Of a stretch of 41,498 nt of DNA, positions 25,482-32,794 are shown piece after piece. Numbering within the stretch: the first letter of the stretch is position 1; the number at the start of each line of letters is the position of its first letter. The position numbers and the translations under genes were made by a program. The stretch is from NCBI GenBank assembly GCA_022452145.1, contig JAKURY010000018.1:1-41498 (forward strand), in the 5' to 3' direction. The notes beneath the pieces were generated by a model. The model was not told the origin of the DNA. It worked only from the letters and a program-made list of their open reading frames with translations, and did no database searches. Source of the DNA: Acidimicrobiales bacterium. GTDB lineage: Bacteria > Actinomycetota > Acidimicrobiia > Acidimicrobiales > MedAcidi-G1.

Positions 25482-26794
25482 CGGGGTTCCGAGGTGGCGA
25501 CTACGGGGCCCAGCAGCGCCCCGAGTTTCACGTCGGTCTCCAGCAGCTCACGGGACGGGTCGGAGCCACGGACGACGCCAGCCCCAGCGTAGAGGGTGGT
25601 GTCTACGCCGGTGACCAGGGCCGATCGCAGGGCCACCCTGAACTCGCCGTCACCGGAGGAGTCCAGCCAGCCGACCGGACTCGCGAACCAGCCTCGGTCC
25701 ATGCCCTCGTGGGTGGACCGGAGTTCGGCGGATCGGCCACCGGGGTGGCCGGCGACGGCCGGCGTCGGGTGCAGGGCGCCCACCACGTCGAACAGGCCGA
25801 TCCCGGCTGGAAGCTCGGCGTCGATCGGGGTGTGGAGGTGCTGTATGCCGTGGAGGCGCAGCAGGGTCGGCTCGGAGGGATGGCGATCGACCACGCCGAG
25901 CAGTTCGAGCGCCCGGTCTACGGCGTCTACGACCACGGCGTGCTCGGAGCGTTCCTTGGGGCTGGTCAGGAGGCCCTGTCCGAGGGCGGCGTCGATGGCG
26001 GGATCGGCGTGCCGGGGGGCCGACCCGGCCAGTGCCGCGGTGTGCAGCCAATCGCCGTGGACGGCCGCGAGGCGTTCCGGTGTGGCGGCCACGAACGAGG
26101 CCTGGCCGATCGACACGCCGATGGTGGCACATGCCGGGTAGGTGCTCCGAAGCGTTGACAGGAGGCGGACCACGTCCGGGCGACGGTCGACGCGGATCGA
26201 TCGGCACGGCACCGCCTTGACCAACTCGCCGGCCTCGATCGCCGCCAGCGCCAGGACGACGAGCTTCCGGTAGTGGGAGCGGGAGGCCTCGTCGGCCCAG
26301 TCGGCCGGGTCCACCTCGACGGGTACCGCCGGACCGGGCGCTGCCACCACGGGAGTGGGCCGGTCGTGGTCGTCGATGCGCGTCACCCAGGTGCGGTCGC
26401 CACGCCTCAGGACCTGGACGGCGGGAAGGGACAGGCGGCCGTCGCCGAACTGCTCCCAGGGTCCGGCCTGTGCCGAGTCGTCGAAGGCGAAGCCGGCGGC
26501 CAGTCGGGGGAGTGGTGAGTCGGACGGTCCGGCGACCCGGAGCCCGTCCAGGAGCCGGCCGGCCGCCCGTGCCGCCTCGTCGAAGCGGTGCGGGCCGGAG
26601 GTCATGACGGTGGCGGCGCTTCCCAGGCCGACCCATGCGACGTCGTCCTCCGGTACCTCCCAGTACCACCGCTCGTCGGTGAGTGGTGCCGTGGCCAGCC
26701 ATGCCAGCGGGTCGGACGCCGGGCCGGTGCGGACTTCGGTGACGGTCGCCGACATCAGGTCGGTCGACTCGGGACGTGCCTCGCTCAGGGCCAT
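25478..26794 (-). CDS. menF: Isochorismate synthase
   Basis: The 438-residue protein carries the chorismate-binding domain. Motifs are SPKERSEHAVVVD, LHPTPAVAGHP, DRGWFASPVGWLD with the following GDGEFRVALRS, and LYAGAGVVRGSDPSRELLET. It converts chorismate to isochorismate, the first step of menaquinone synthesis. EntC-type isochorismate synthase of a siderophore pathway is excluded by the overlapping menD. The frame is open far upstream, but ATG 26794 is the natural start; it overlaps the end of the MerR-type gene by 10 bp. Magnesium is the expected cofactor. Confidence 0.95.
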   Translation of the reverse strand: MALSEARPESTDLMSATVTEVRTGPASDPLAWLATAPLTDERWYWEVPEDDVAWVGLGSAATVMTSGPHRFDEAARAAGRLLDGLRVAGPSDSPLPRLAAGFAFDDSAQAGPWEQFGDGRLSLPAVQVLRRGDRTWVTRIDDHDRPTPVVAAPGPAVPVEVDPADWADEASRSHYRKLVVLALAAIEAGELVKAVPCRSIRVDRRPDVVRLLSTLRSTYPACATIGVSIGQASFVAATPERLAAVHGDWLHTAALAGSAPRHADPAIDAALGQGLLTSPKERSEHAVVVDAVDRALELLGVVDRHPSEPTLLRLHGIQHLHTPIDAELPAGIGLFDVVGALHPTPAVAGHPGGRSAELRSTHEGMDRGWFASPVGWLDSSGDGEFRVALRSALVTGVDTTLYAGAGVVRGSDPSRELLETDVKLGALLGPVVATSEPR

Positions 26795-27546
26795 CGGCAG
26801 ATCACCTCGAGGCGGTCGGCGTGGGCGGCAGCCAGGGCGTCTGCCAGCGAGCGTCGGTCGCCGTCGGTCACCCGGCCCAGTGCCCGGTTGACCAGCGTCC
26901 GGTTGAAGTGCTGTGCGACGAGGCGGGTCACGGCGGGGAGCAGGGATCGGACCACCTCGACCAGGGCATCGTCGGAGCCGTCGGTGCCGGCCTTCACGTG
27001 GTCCTCGAACAGGGCGATGGCCCGGTCCACCACCTGGTCCACGTTGGCGCTGTGGTCGGCGGCCAGGGCCACCAACTCGTCGAGGGGTACGCCCGCCGCG
27101 CTGATGGCCAGGCCGGCCCGAACCATGGACACCGCCCCCTCGTCGAACAGCGGCGCGCCGTCCTGGCTGACCGGCTCCAGGATCCCGTTGTCGCAGAGGA
27201 GGGAGACGAGGCTCTCGGGCACGCCGGCCAGGTCGGCCACCTCGTACCGGGTGAGGCTGCGGGCCCGGGCCGCCTCGGCCAGGCGGCCCAGGTCGTCGCT
27301 CCGCGACGTGGCGTCCAGGGTGGCGATCTGGGCCAGGGAGAAGCCCTCGTCGGCCAGCTGCCGTATCTCGATCAGACGGTCCAGGTGGGCGGTGGAGTAG
27401 AGGGCCCGACGCCCGTGCCGTACCGGGGGGTCCAGGAGGCCGAGGCGTTGGTAGTAGCGGATGGTGTCGACGCCCAGTCCGCTGGTCGCCGCCACCCGGT
27501 CGACGGTGAGCAGGTCCCCCTCGGAGGAGTCGAACGCAACGGCCAC
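26785..27546 (-). CDS. Regulator with two tandem MerR-type DNA-binding domains, first gene of the men operon
   Basis: The first MerR-type winged helix is at about residues 13-78 (LTVDRVAATSGLGVDTIRYY, then LGLLDP and GRRALYSTAHLDRL). A second, more divergent copy lies at about 98-163 (LTRYEVADLAGVPESLVSLL, DNGILEPV, LFDEGAVSMV). The remaining 90 residues are helical and lack the cysteine pairs of metal sensors. Two DNA-binding domains in one chain suggest that a monomer or a larger dimer recognises an extended site. GTG 27546 is chosen because an excellent promoter ends 6 nt upstream; the frame is open further to 27720. It overlaps menF by 10 bp, so it probably regulates its own operon. Confidence 0.75.
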   Translation of the reverse strand: MAVAFDSSEGDLLTVDRVAATSGLGVDTIRYYQRLGLLDPPVRHGRRALYSTAHLDRLIEIRQLADEGFSLAQIATLDATSRSDDLGRLAEAARARSLTRYEVADLAGVPESLVSLLCDNGILEPVSQDGAPLFDEGAVSMVRAGLAISAAGVPLDELVALAADHSANVDQVVDRAIALFEDHVKAGTDGSDDALVEVVRSLLPAVTRLVAQHFNRTLVNRALGRVTDGDRRSLADALAAAHADRLEVICRWP

Positions 27547-27552
27547 CGGCTG

Positions 27553-27581
27553 ATTGTACGAGCAATAACTCTCAGTGTCCA
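27553..27581 (-). promoter_or_regulatory. Promoter of the merR-menFDHC operon, leaderless
   Basis: On the minus strand TGGACA (27581-27576) and TACAAT (27558-27553) are separated by exactly 17 nt and each differs by one base from consensus. Six nt after the -10 box is the GTG at 27546, so the mRNA would begin at the start codon. An inverted repeat AGTGT-CC-ACACT (27574-27585) overlaps the -35 box and could be an operator. Confidence 0.7.
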
Positions 27582-27681
27582 CACTCTGACTGTCGGCCTG
27601 ACCGTCGAAGGCCGACCGGTTCACCCACCCGCCGGATCGACCGCCGAACGACGCTCGGCTCGGCCAGCCGGACCCCCGTCG

Positions 27682-27698
27682 GGCACGGGAACCGTGCC
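27682..27698. promoter_or_regulatory. Inverted repeat upstream of the selenoprotein gene
   Basis: GGCACGG and CCGTGCC form a perfect 7-bp inverted repeat around GAA, ending 11 nt before the ATG at 27710. A second perfect palindrome, CATGGGCCCATG (27701-27712), contains the start codon. Operator or translational control is possible. Confidence 0.4.
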
Positions 27699-27709
27699 AC
27701 CATGGGCCC

Positions 27710-28606
27710 ATGACCGGCAACCAGCCCGTTGACTACATCGCCCTCACCCGGGCGCAGTACGACGACCTCGGCTACCCGGCGTACCAGTGGGCCGAGCGAC
27801 CCGACACGCCTCCCTGGACCCCACTGGCCGCGCCGCTGGCCGACTCCACGGTGGCCCTCATCGGCTCCGGCGGTGCCTACCGGAGCGGCCAGGTGGCGTT
27901 CCACTGGAAGGACGACACGGGCATCCGCCACATACCGACCTCGGAGCCGGCCACCGACATCCGGGTCACCCACTTCGCCTACGACCTGGAACCGGCCAGG
28001 GAGGATCCCAACATCGTCTTCCCGGTGGACCGCCTGCGCGAGCTCGTCGACGAGGGCGTCATCGGCGGGCTGGCTCCCACGGCCCTCGGCTGCATGGGGG
28101 GCATCTACTCGGTTCGGCGGGCCGTCGAGGAGCTGGCGCCCGTCATCGTCGACGAGGTACTGGCCATGCGCGATGCCGGCCAGGCCGACATGGTGCTCCT
28201 GGTGCCCGTCTGACCGGTATGCCACCAGACCGTGGGTCTGGTAGCCAGGGCGTTGGAGGCGGCCGGAGTGCCGACGATCTGCCTGACCGCAGCCCACAGC
28301 ATCACGGCCTCGGTGAACCCGCCCCGTGCCGCCTTCGTGGACCTGCCGCTGGGCAACACCGCCGGCCGGCCCAACGACCCGGAGTTCCAGCGCGACCTCC
28401 TGAGACGTGCGTTCGCGGCAGCCGAGTCGATGGACGCGCCGGGCACCATCGCCGACCTGGGCGTCACCTGGGACGCCGACGGGTCGTGGAAGCGTTTCGC
28501 CACGTCCACCGGCCTGGGCAGCGGCGACGGCGACGACGACCGGCGCCAGCGCCTCGACACCCCGCAGTACCAGTACGAGTCGGACCGGCTGGCGGCAGGG
28601 GGCTGA
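27710..28606 (+). CDS. Predicted selenoprotein, glycine/sarcosine/betaine/D-proline reductase selenoprotein B family (GrdB/PrdB-like)
   Basis: Codons 1-167 and 169-298 are one continuous frame broken only by TGA at 28211-28213. Before the TGA are the family motifs FPVDRLRELVDEGVIGGLAP and CMGGIY, then ADMVLLVPV. After it comes P-V-C-H-Q-T-V-G, then PPRAAFVDLPLGNTAGRP, the normal C-terminal part of the family. The TGA occupies the redox position of a U-x-x-C motif, and a hairpin follows. I conclude Sec168, translated through by SelB. Known members cleave C-N bonds reductively with a selenol. No PrdA, GrdA or GrdE partner and no Sec machinery is in the window, so the reaction is unknown. The next gene's Shine-Dalgarno overlaps this stop. 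Confidence 0.85.
28224..28242 (+). promoter_or_regulatory. Putative bacterial SECIS hairpin
   Basis: ACCAGACC-GTG-GGTCTGGT is a perfect 8-bp stem with a GTG loop, beginning 10 nt after the in-frame TGA. After one C-A mismatch the stem continues with C28222-G28244 and G28221-C28245. The apical loop lies 19-21 nt after the TGA, the same distance as in the E. coli fdhF SECIS as I recall it, and carries a G at its start, as bacterial SECIS loops do. Confidence 0.7.
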
Positions 28607-28614
28607 GGAGGACC

Positions 28615-29556
28615 GTGCCGGTCGCCGAGGACCTGGTCGCCCTCATGGCGCTGGCCGACGCCGCCCGCCTGCCCATGGACGAGGTGACGCCCGAGTCCAT
28701 GCGCGCTGGCTACTCGGCCCTGGCCGAACCGGGCGGTGTGGACATGGCAGAGCTCGTGGACCGGGTCATCCCGGGACCCGACGGCACCGACCTGCCGCTC
28801 CGGACCTACAGGCCCTCTGGTGTTGGGGAGCGTCCGCCGGTGGTCGTATACCTGCACGGTGGCGGGTGGACGATCGGCAGCGTCGACACCCATGACGAGC
28901 CCTGTCGGGCCCTGGCAGCCGGAACGGGCGCTGTCGTCGTTTCGGTCGACTACAGGCTTGCTCCAGAGCACCCGTTCCCGGCCGCCGTCCACGATGCCTA
29001 TGCCGCCGTCTGCTTCGTCGCCGACAACGCCGATGACCTCGGCGTCGACGCCGACCGCCTGGTGGTGGCCGGCGACAGCGCCGGAGGGAACCTCTCGGCC
29101 GCCATCTCGCTGATGGCCCGGGACCGCTCGGGGCCGACCATCGCCCTTCAGGTCCTCGTCTATCCGGCCGTCGACTTCGACTACGACTCGGGTCGCTGGC
29201 CGTCGCTGCAGGAGAACGCCACCGGGTACTTCCTGCACCTGGAGACGATGCGGTGGTTCGCCGACTGCTACGGCGGCGCCGAGCGTCTGGCGGGTGATCC
29301 GTTGGCCGCGCCGATCCGGGCCGCCGACCACGCGGGCCTTCCCCCGGCCCACGTCTTCGTGGCCGGCTTCGATCCGCTGCGGGACGAGGGGCTGGCCTAC
29401 GCCGAGGTGCTGCGCGACGCCGGGGTACCCGTCACCGTGTGCTGCCACGACGGCCAGGTCCACGGCTACTGGCACTTCGCACCAACCGTGGCGTCCAGCG
29501 GGGCTGCGCGGGGCCTCGACATGGAGGCGATCGCCGCCGCCATCGCTGGCCTCTAG
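28615..29556 (+). CDS. Alpha/beta hydrolase of the hormone-sensitive-lipase family
   Basis: The 313-residue protein has the family's oxyanion motif HGGGW at 81-85, YRLAPEHPFPAA near 113, the nucleophile elbow GDSAGG with Ser155, the acid in GFDPLRDEG and His in VHGYWHF. These carboxylesterases cleave short acyl esters and lactones. GTG 28615 has GAGGAGG 3 nt upstream, part of it inside the stop region of the selenoprotein gene, so both are on one mRNA. This makes it a candidate for supplying or processing the selenoprotein's substrate; no closer inference is possible. Confidence 0.85.
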   Translation: MPVAEDLVALMALADAARLPMDEVTPESMRAGYSALAEPGGVDMAELVDRVIPGPDGTDLPLRTYRPSGVGERPPVVVYLHGGGWTIGSVDTHDEPCRALAAGTGAVVVSVDYRLAPEHPFPAAVHDAYAAVCFVADNADDLGVDADRLVVAGDSAGGNLSAAISLMARDRSGPTIALQVLVYPAVDFDYDSGRWPSLQENATGYFLHLETMRWFADCYGGAERLAGDPLAAPIRAADHAGLPPAHVFVAGFDPLRDEGLAYAEVLRDAGVPVTVCCHDGQVHGYWHFAPTVASSGAARGLDMEAIAAAIAGL

Positions 29557-29577
29557 GGCTGGCCCCTTCCCACCACC

Positions 29578-29603
29578 GAGGTCCTCGACCTCCCTCGGAG
29601 GTC
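29578..29603. terminator. Alternating hairpins between convergent genes
   Basis: Three arms lie in a row: GAGGTC (29578-29583), GACCTCC (29587-29593) and GGAGGTC (29597-29603), each separated by CTC. The middle arm can pair with either neighbour. The site sits between the convergent stops at 29556 and 29602 and may terminate transcription in both directions. Confidence 0.4.
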
Positions 29604-30819
29604 AGGCCTCGTCGGCGAGCCGGACTGCTCCGGTGGAGACCAGCGCGGCGATCTCGCCGTCGGAGCGGCCCAGCCCTGCCAGGACCTCGCGGGTGTGCTG
29701 GCCGAGTTCCGGAGCTGTGGAGCGGGCCGCCCACGGCGTGCCGTGGAAGTCGACCGGGGTGGCGACCATGGTGGTCGTAGCCACGTCGTCAGGTACGTCG
29801 ACGAGTGCCCCCGAGGAGTGGAACGCCGGATCGGCCAGCAGGTCGTCGGGCGTGTTGATCGGCGCCCAGAAGAAGTCGGGCTCACCTTCGAAGACCTCCG
29901 ACCACTCGTCGAGGGTGCGGGTGGCGAATATTCCGTCGAGCATGGTGATCAGTTCGGCGGCGTTGGCAGCCCGGTTGCCCGGGCGGGCAAAGCGTTCGTC
30001 GGTCAGCCACTCCGGGTGGCCGACGGCCCGGGCCAGGGGCGGCCAGTGGCGCTCACCGTCCAGGCCCACGATCCAGAATCGGCGACCGCAGCCCGCCGTG
30101 TAGTTGTTCATGGCCGGGTTGCCCATCGTCGCCCGTACCCCCACGTCCAGCGTCGCCCCCCACATCAGGAGGATGTTCAGGTCGAAGCTGATGGTGTAGG
30201 CGCCCTGGCGCATCAGCGAGGTCTCGACGAGCTGCCCCCTGCCGGTGCGCTCCCTGTCGAACAGGGCGGCCGATATCGCAGCTGCCGCCGCCAGGCCCGT
30301 CGAGTGGTCGCCCATGCCGCCGCGCTGGAACGGCGGGTCGCCGCCGGGAACGGTCAGCAGCGAGGCCAGCCCGGCCCTGGCCCAGAAGGCACCGATGTCG
30401 TAGGCGGCCCGGTCGGCGTCCTCCCCGTCACGGCCGTAGCCGGTGATCTGGCCGTAGACCAGCCGGGGGAACCGCCCGGCCAGCGAGTCGTGGTCGAGGC
30501 CCAGGCGCCGGAGGGCGCCGACGCGGAGGTTGGTGATGAACACGTCGGCGTCGGCAAGCAGGTCCATGGCTACACCCAGGCCGTCGGCGGCTGTCAGGTC
30601 CACGGCGATGCTGCGCTTCGAGCGGTTGTCCATCTCGAAGACCGGGTTTGTGGGCAGGTCACCACCCAGGATGCGCTGGAACATCCGGCACGGATCCCCC
30701 GAGGGTGGCTCCAGCTTGACCACGTCGGCCCCCCAGTCGGCGAGGATCCCTCCGGCTGCCGGCCCGGCTACCCACACGCCGAGCTCCACCACCTTCACGC
30801 CGGCCATCGGTCCTGCCAT
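29602..30819 (-). CDS. CaiB/BaiF family (type III) CoA-transferase
   Basis: The 405-residue protein starts with the typical MAGVKVVELGVWVAGPAAG and WGADVVKLEPPSGDP. The catalytic Asp is in GGMGDHSTGLAAAAA and the C-terminal domain is complete. Type III CoA-transferases move CoA between carboxylic acids through an aspartyl-CoA intermediate. Substrate unknown; the acyl-CoA dehydrogenase and thiolase nearby suggest carboxylic-acid catabolism. The ATG at 30819 is preceded by GGAGG 8 nt upstream; ATGs at 30834 and 30843 are possible. TAACGT on the minus strand (30890-30885) is a plausible -10 box with three 11-bp repeats just downstream. Confidence 0.88.
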   Translation of the reverse strand: MAGPMAGVKVVELGVWVAGPAAGGILADWGADVVKLEPPSGDPCRMFQRILGGDLPTNPVFEMDNRSKRSIAVDLTAADGLGVAMDLLADADVFITNLRVGALRRLGLDHDSLAGRFPRLVYGQITGYGRDGEDADRAAYDIGAFWARAGLASLLTVPGGDPPFQRGGMGDHSTGLAAAAAISAALFDRERTGRGQLVETSLMRQGAYTISFDLNILLMWGATLDVGVRATMGNPAMNNYTAGCGRRFWIVGLDGERHWPPLARAVGHPEWLTDERFARPGNRAANAAELITMLDGIFATRTLDEWSEVFEGEPDFFWAPINTPDDLLADPAFHSSGALVDVPDDVATTTMVATPVDFHGTPWAARSTAPELGQHTREVLAGLGRSDGEIAALVSTGAVRLADEA

Positions 30820-30847
30820 CTGGTCGTCCTCCATCGGGCTCATGTCC

Positions 30848-30880
30848 GGGTCGCAACGGGGTCGCAACGGGGTCGCTGCG
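30848..30880. repeat. Three 11-bp direct repeats in a divergent promoter region
   Basis: GGGTCGCAACG occurs at 30848-30858 and 30859-30869, with a third copy differing at two bases at 30870-30880. The 11-bp period is close to one helical turn. The repeats lie just downstream of the possible CoA-transferase -10 box and upstream of the phosphatase gene. Confidence 0.7.
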
Positions 30881-30927
30881 GGCGACGTTAGGCCCGTCGG
30901 TCCGTCGGGCCCGAACCCGACCTCGGG

Positions 30928-30933
30928 TACCGT
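30928..30933 (+). promoter_or_regulatory. -10 box of a leaderless promoter for the tyrosine phosphatase gene
   Basis: TACCGT lies 7 nt before the GTG at 30941; no Shine-Dalgarno is present. Confidence 0.5.
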
Positions 30934-30940
30934 CGGCGCG

Positions 30941-31483
30941 GTGATCCTGTTCGTCTGCACCGGCAACGTCTGCAGGTCGGCCATGGCCGAGGCGTTGCTA
31001 CGGCACGGCCTGGACGGGCGGGGCCCGGACGTGGACGTGGTGGCCTCGGCGGGCACCGACTCGACCGGCGGTCCGGCTACCGACAAGGCCGTCGAGGTGC
31101 TGGCCGACCGGGGGGTCGACCTGGCGGGCCACCGCAGCAGCCAGCTGACCGCAGCGTCGATGGCCGACGCCGACCTGATCGTGGCCATGACCCGTCGCCA
31201 CGAAGCCGCCGTGACGGCCCTCGACCAGGCTGCCCGGTCGCGCACCTTCCTGGCCGGCGAGGTGGCGCGCTTGGGCGGCCGGGTGGGACCCGTCGGCACC
31301 GATGGCATGGCCGCCTGGGTGCGGGCCCTCGACGGAGCCCGTGGCGGCCACTTCACGACCGGACGGGTGGCCGACGAAGTCCCCGATCCGTACGGCGAGC
31401 CGTTGGAGTCGTACCGGCGGTGTGCCGACCGCCTCGACGGCATATGCGCCACCCTGGCGAGGCTGCTGTCACCCCCGGCCTGA
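30941..31483 (+). CDS. Low-molecular-weight protein tyrosine phosphatase family
   Basis: The active-site loop C-x5-R-S is at the very N-terminus: Cys6-TGNVC-Arg12-Ser13. The general-acid motif DPYG follows in VADEVPDPYGEPLESY near the C-terminus. These features define the low-molecular-weight phosphatases, which remove phosphate from tyrosine or, in related forms, reduce arsenate. The DPYG motif favours phosphatase. At 180 residues it is longer than the usual 150-160, the extra being a Gly/Arg/Ala-rich segment before the DP motif. The GTG start places the P-loop correctly. The frame is open upstream to 30530, but that part is non-coding. Confidence 0.88.
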   Translation: MILFVCTGNVCRSAMAEALLRHGLDGRGPDVDVVASAGTDSTGGPATDKAVEVLADRGVDLAGHRSSQLTAASMADADLIVAMTRRHEAAVTALDQAARSRTFLAGEVARLGGRVGPVGTDGMAAWVRALDGARGGHFTTGRVADEVPDPYGEPLESYRRCADRLDGICATLARLLSPPA

Positions 31484-31495
31484 GCCGCTCCCGGT

Positions 31496-31501
31496 TACCG
31501 T
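31496..31501 (+). promoter_or_regulatory. -10 box of a near-leaderless promoter for the acyl-CoA dehydrogenase gene
   Basis: TACCGT lies 8 nt before the ATG at 31510. GGAGG also occurs here, but only 2 nt from the ATG, too close for a normal Shine-Dalgarno. Confidence 0.4.
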
Positions 31502-31509
31502 CGGAGGCC

Positions 31510-32721
31510 ATGGAGTTCACCCGGACCGCTGCCGAGCAGGCCTTCGCCGACGAGGTACGGACCTGGCTGGAGGAGCACCTCGTGGGCGCGAACGCGGACC
31601 TGCGCGGGCGGGGAGGCGTCGGCCAGGAGGACGTGGAGCCGGAACGCCTGCTGGCCTGGGAGCGTGAGCTGGCCGACGGAGGCTGGCTGGGCCTCGACTA
31701 CCCCGAGCACCTGGGTGGTAGGGACGCCTCGCTCTCCGAACAGGTTGTCTTCCACCAGACCTACGTGGAGGCCCGGGCCCCCGGACGCATCCCCAACATC
31801 GGCCTGACGCTGCTGGGGCCCACCCTGGTCGCCTTCGGGACGCCGGAACTCCAGGAGCGGTTCGTCCCGCCGATCATCGCCGGAACCGAGCACTGGTGCC
31901 AGGGGTACTCGGAACCGAACGCAGGATCGGACCTGGCCAACGTGTCGACCAGGGCCCGTCTGGAAGGCGACCGGTGGCTGGTCACGGGCCAGAAGACGTG
32001 GACGTCGCTGGCCCAGCACGCCCAGTGGGCGTTCGTACTGTGCCGGACCGATCCGGCCGGCGAGCGCCACGCCGGCCTCTCCTACCTGCTGGTGCCGATG
32101 GACCAGCCGCGCGTCGAGGTGCGACCGATCGTGCAGATCACCGGCGGCTCGGAATTCAACGAGGTCTTCTTCGACGAGGCCGAGACCGACGCCGGGTTGG
32201 TCGTAGGAGGGGTGGGCAACGGCTGGGCGGTAGCGATGGGAACGCTCGGCTTCGAGCGTGGTGCGTCCACCCTCGGCCAGCAGACCGGCTACCGACGTGA
32301 GCTCGACGCCCTCCTGGGCCTGGCCCGGTCCAACGGGTCCATCGATGACCCGCCGCTCCGCCAGGACCTCATGCGCTCCTACAGCGAGTTGGAGATCCTC
32401 CGGTACAACCAGCTCCGGATGCTCACGGCGCTCGTCGCCGACGGCGTGCCGGGCCCCGAGATGTCGATCGGCAAGCTCTACTGGGCGTCGTGGCACCGCA
32501 GGCTGGGCGAGCTGGGCATGCGGGTCCGGGGAGCCAGCGCCATGGTTGGCGTGGATGCCACGCCGCCCCTGGAGGACCCGCTGGACCTCGGCTACCAGCT
32601 CGATCCGCTCCAGCGGACCTTCCTCTACAGCAGGGCACACACCATCTACGGCGGCTCAAACCAGGTGCAGCGCAACGTGATCGGCGAACGGGTCCTCGGC
32701 CTTCCCCGGGAGCCCCGATAG
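31510..32721 (+). CDS. Acyl-CoA dehydrogenase
   Basis: The 403-residue protein has the complete three-domain layout. QGYSEPNAGSDLANVSTRA and GQKTWTSLAQHA mark the FAD/substrate region, and IYGGSNQVQRNVIGERVLG the C-terminal domain. The usual catalytic Glu of the YEG motif is Gly here, as is common in the actinobacterial FadE group. The base may instead be a Glu in the helix SYSELEILRYN, as in the isovaleryl-CoA type; that is inference. It oxidises an acyl-CoA to the 2-enoyl-CoA, feeding electrons to ETF and the quinone pool. A thiolase gene follows 73 bp downstream. Confidence 0.92.
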   Translation: MEFTRTAAEQAFADEVRTWLEEHLVGANADLRGRGGVGQEDVEPERLLAWERELADGGWLGLDYPEHLGGRDASLSEQVVFHQTYVEARAPGRIPNIGLTLLGPTLVAFGTPELQERFVPPIIAGTEHWCQGYSEPNAGSDLANVSTRARLEGDRWLVTGQKTWTSLAQHAQWAFVLCRTDPAGERHAGLSYLLVPMDQPRVEVRPIVQITGGSEFNEVFFDEAETDAGLVVGGVGNGWAVAMGTLGFERGASTLGQQTGYRRELDALLGLARSNGSIDDPPLRQDLMRSYSELEILRYNQLRMLTALVADGVPGPEMSIGKLYWASWHRRLGELGMRVRGASAMVGVDATPPLEDPLDLGYQLDPLQRTFLYSRAHTIYGGSNQVQRNVIGERVLGLPREPR

Positions 32722-32794
32722 CGGTCATCGACCGGTCCGCCCCGTACCCTTTTCATCAAGATCGACCTACCGGAGATCCACCAGGAGTGATCCC

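Noticed and set aside
28211-28213. The TGA as an ordinary stop, making a pseudogene or two small genes
   Set aside because: Frame, codon bias and family motifs continue on both sides, the TGA sits at the family's redox position followed by P-V-C, a SECIS-like hairpin follows, and the GTG at 28232 has no Shine-Dalgarno.
30941-31483. Low-molecular-weight phosphatase as an arsenate reductase
   Set aside because: It has the DPYG general-acid motif of tyrosine phosphatases, and no arsenic-resistance gene is nearby.
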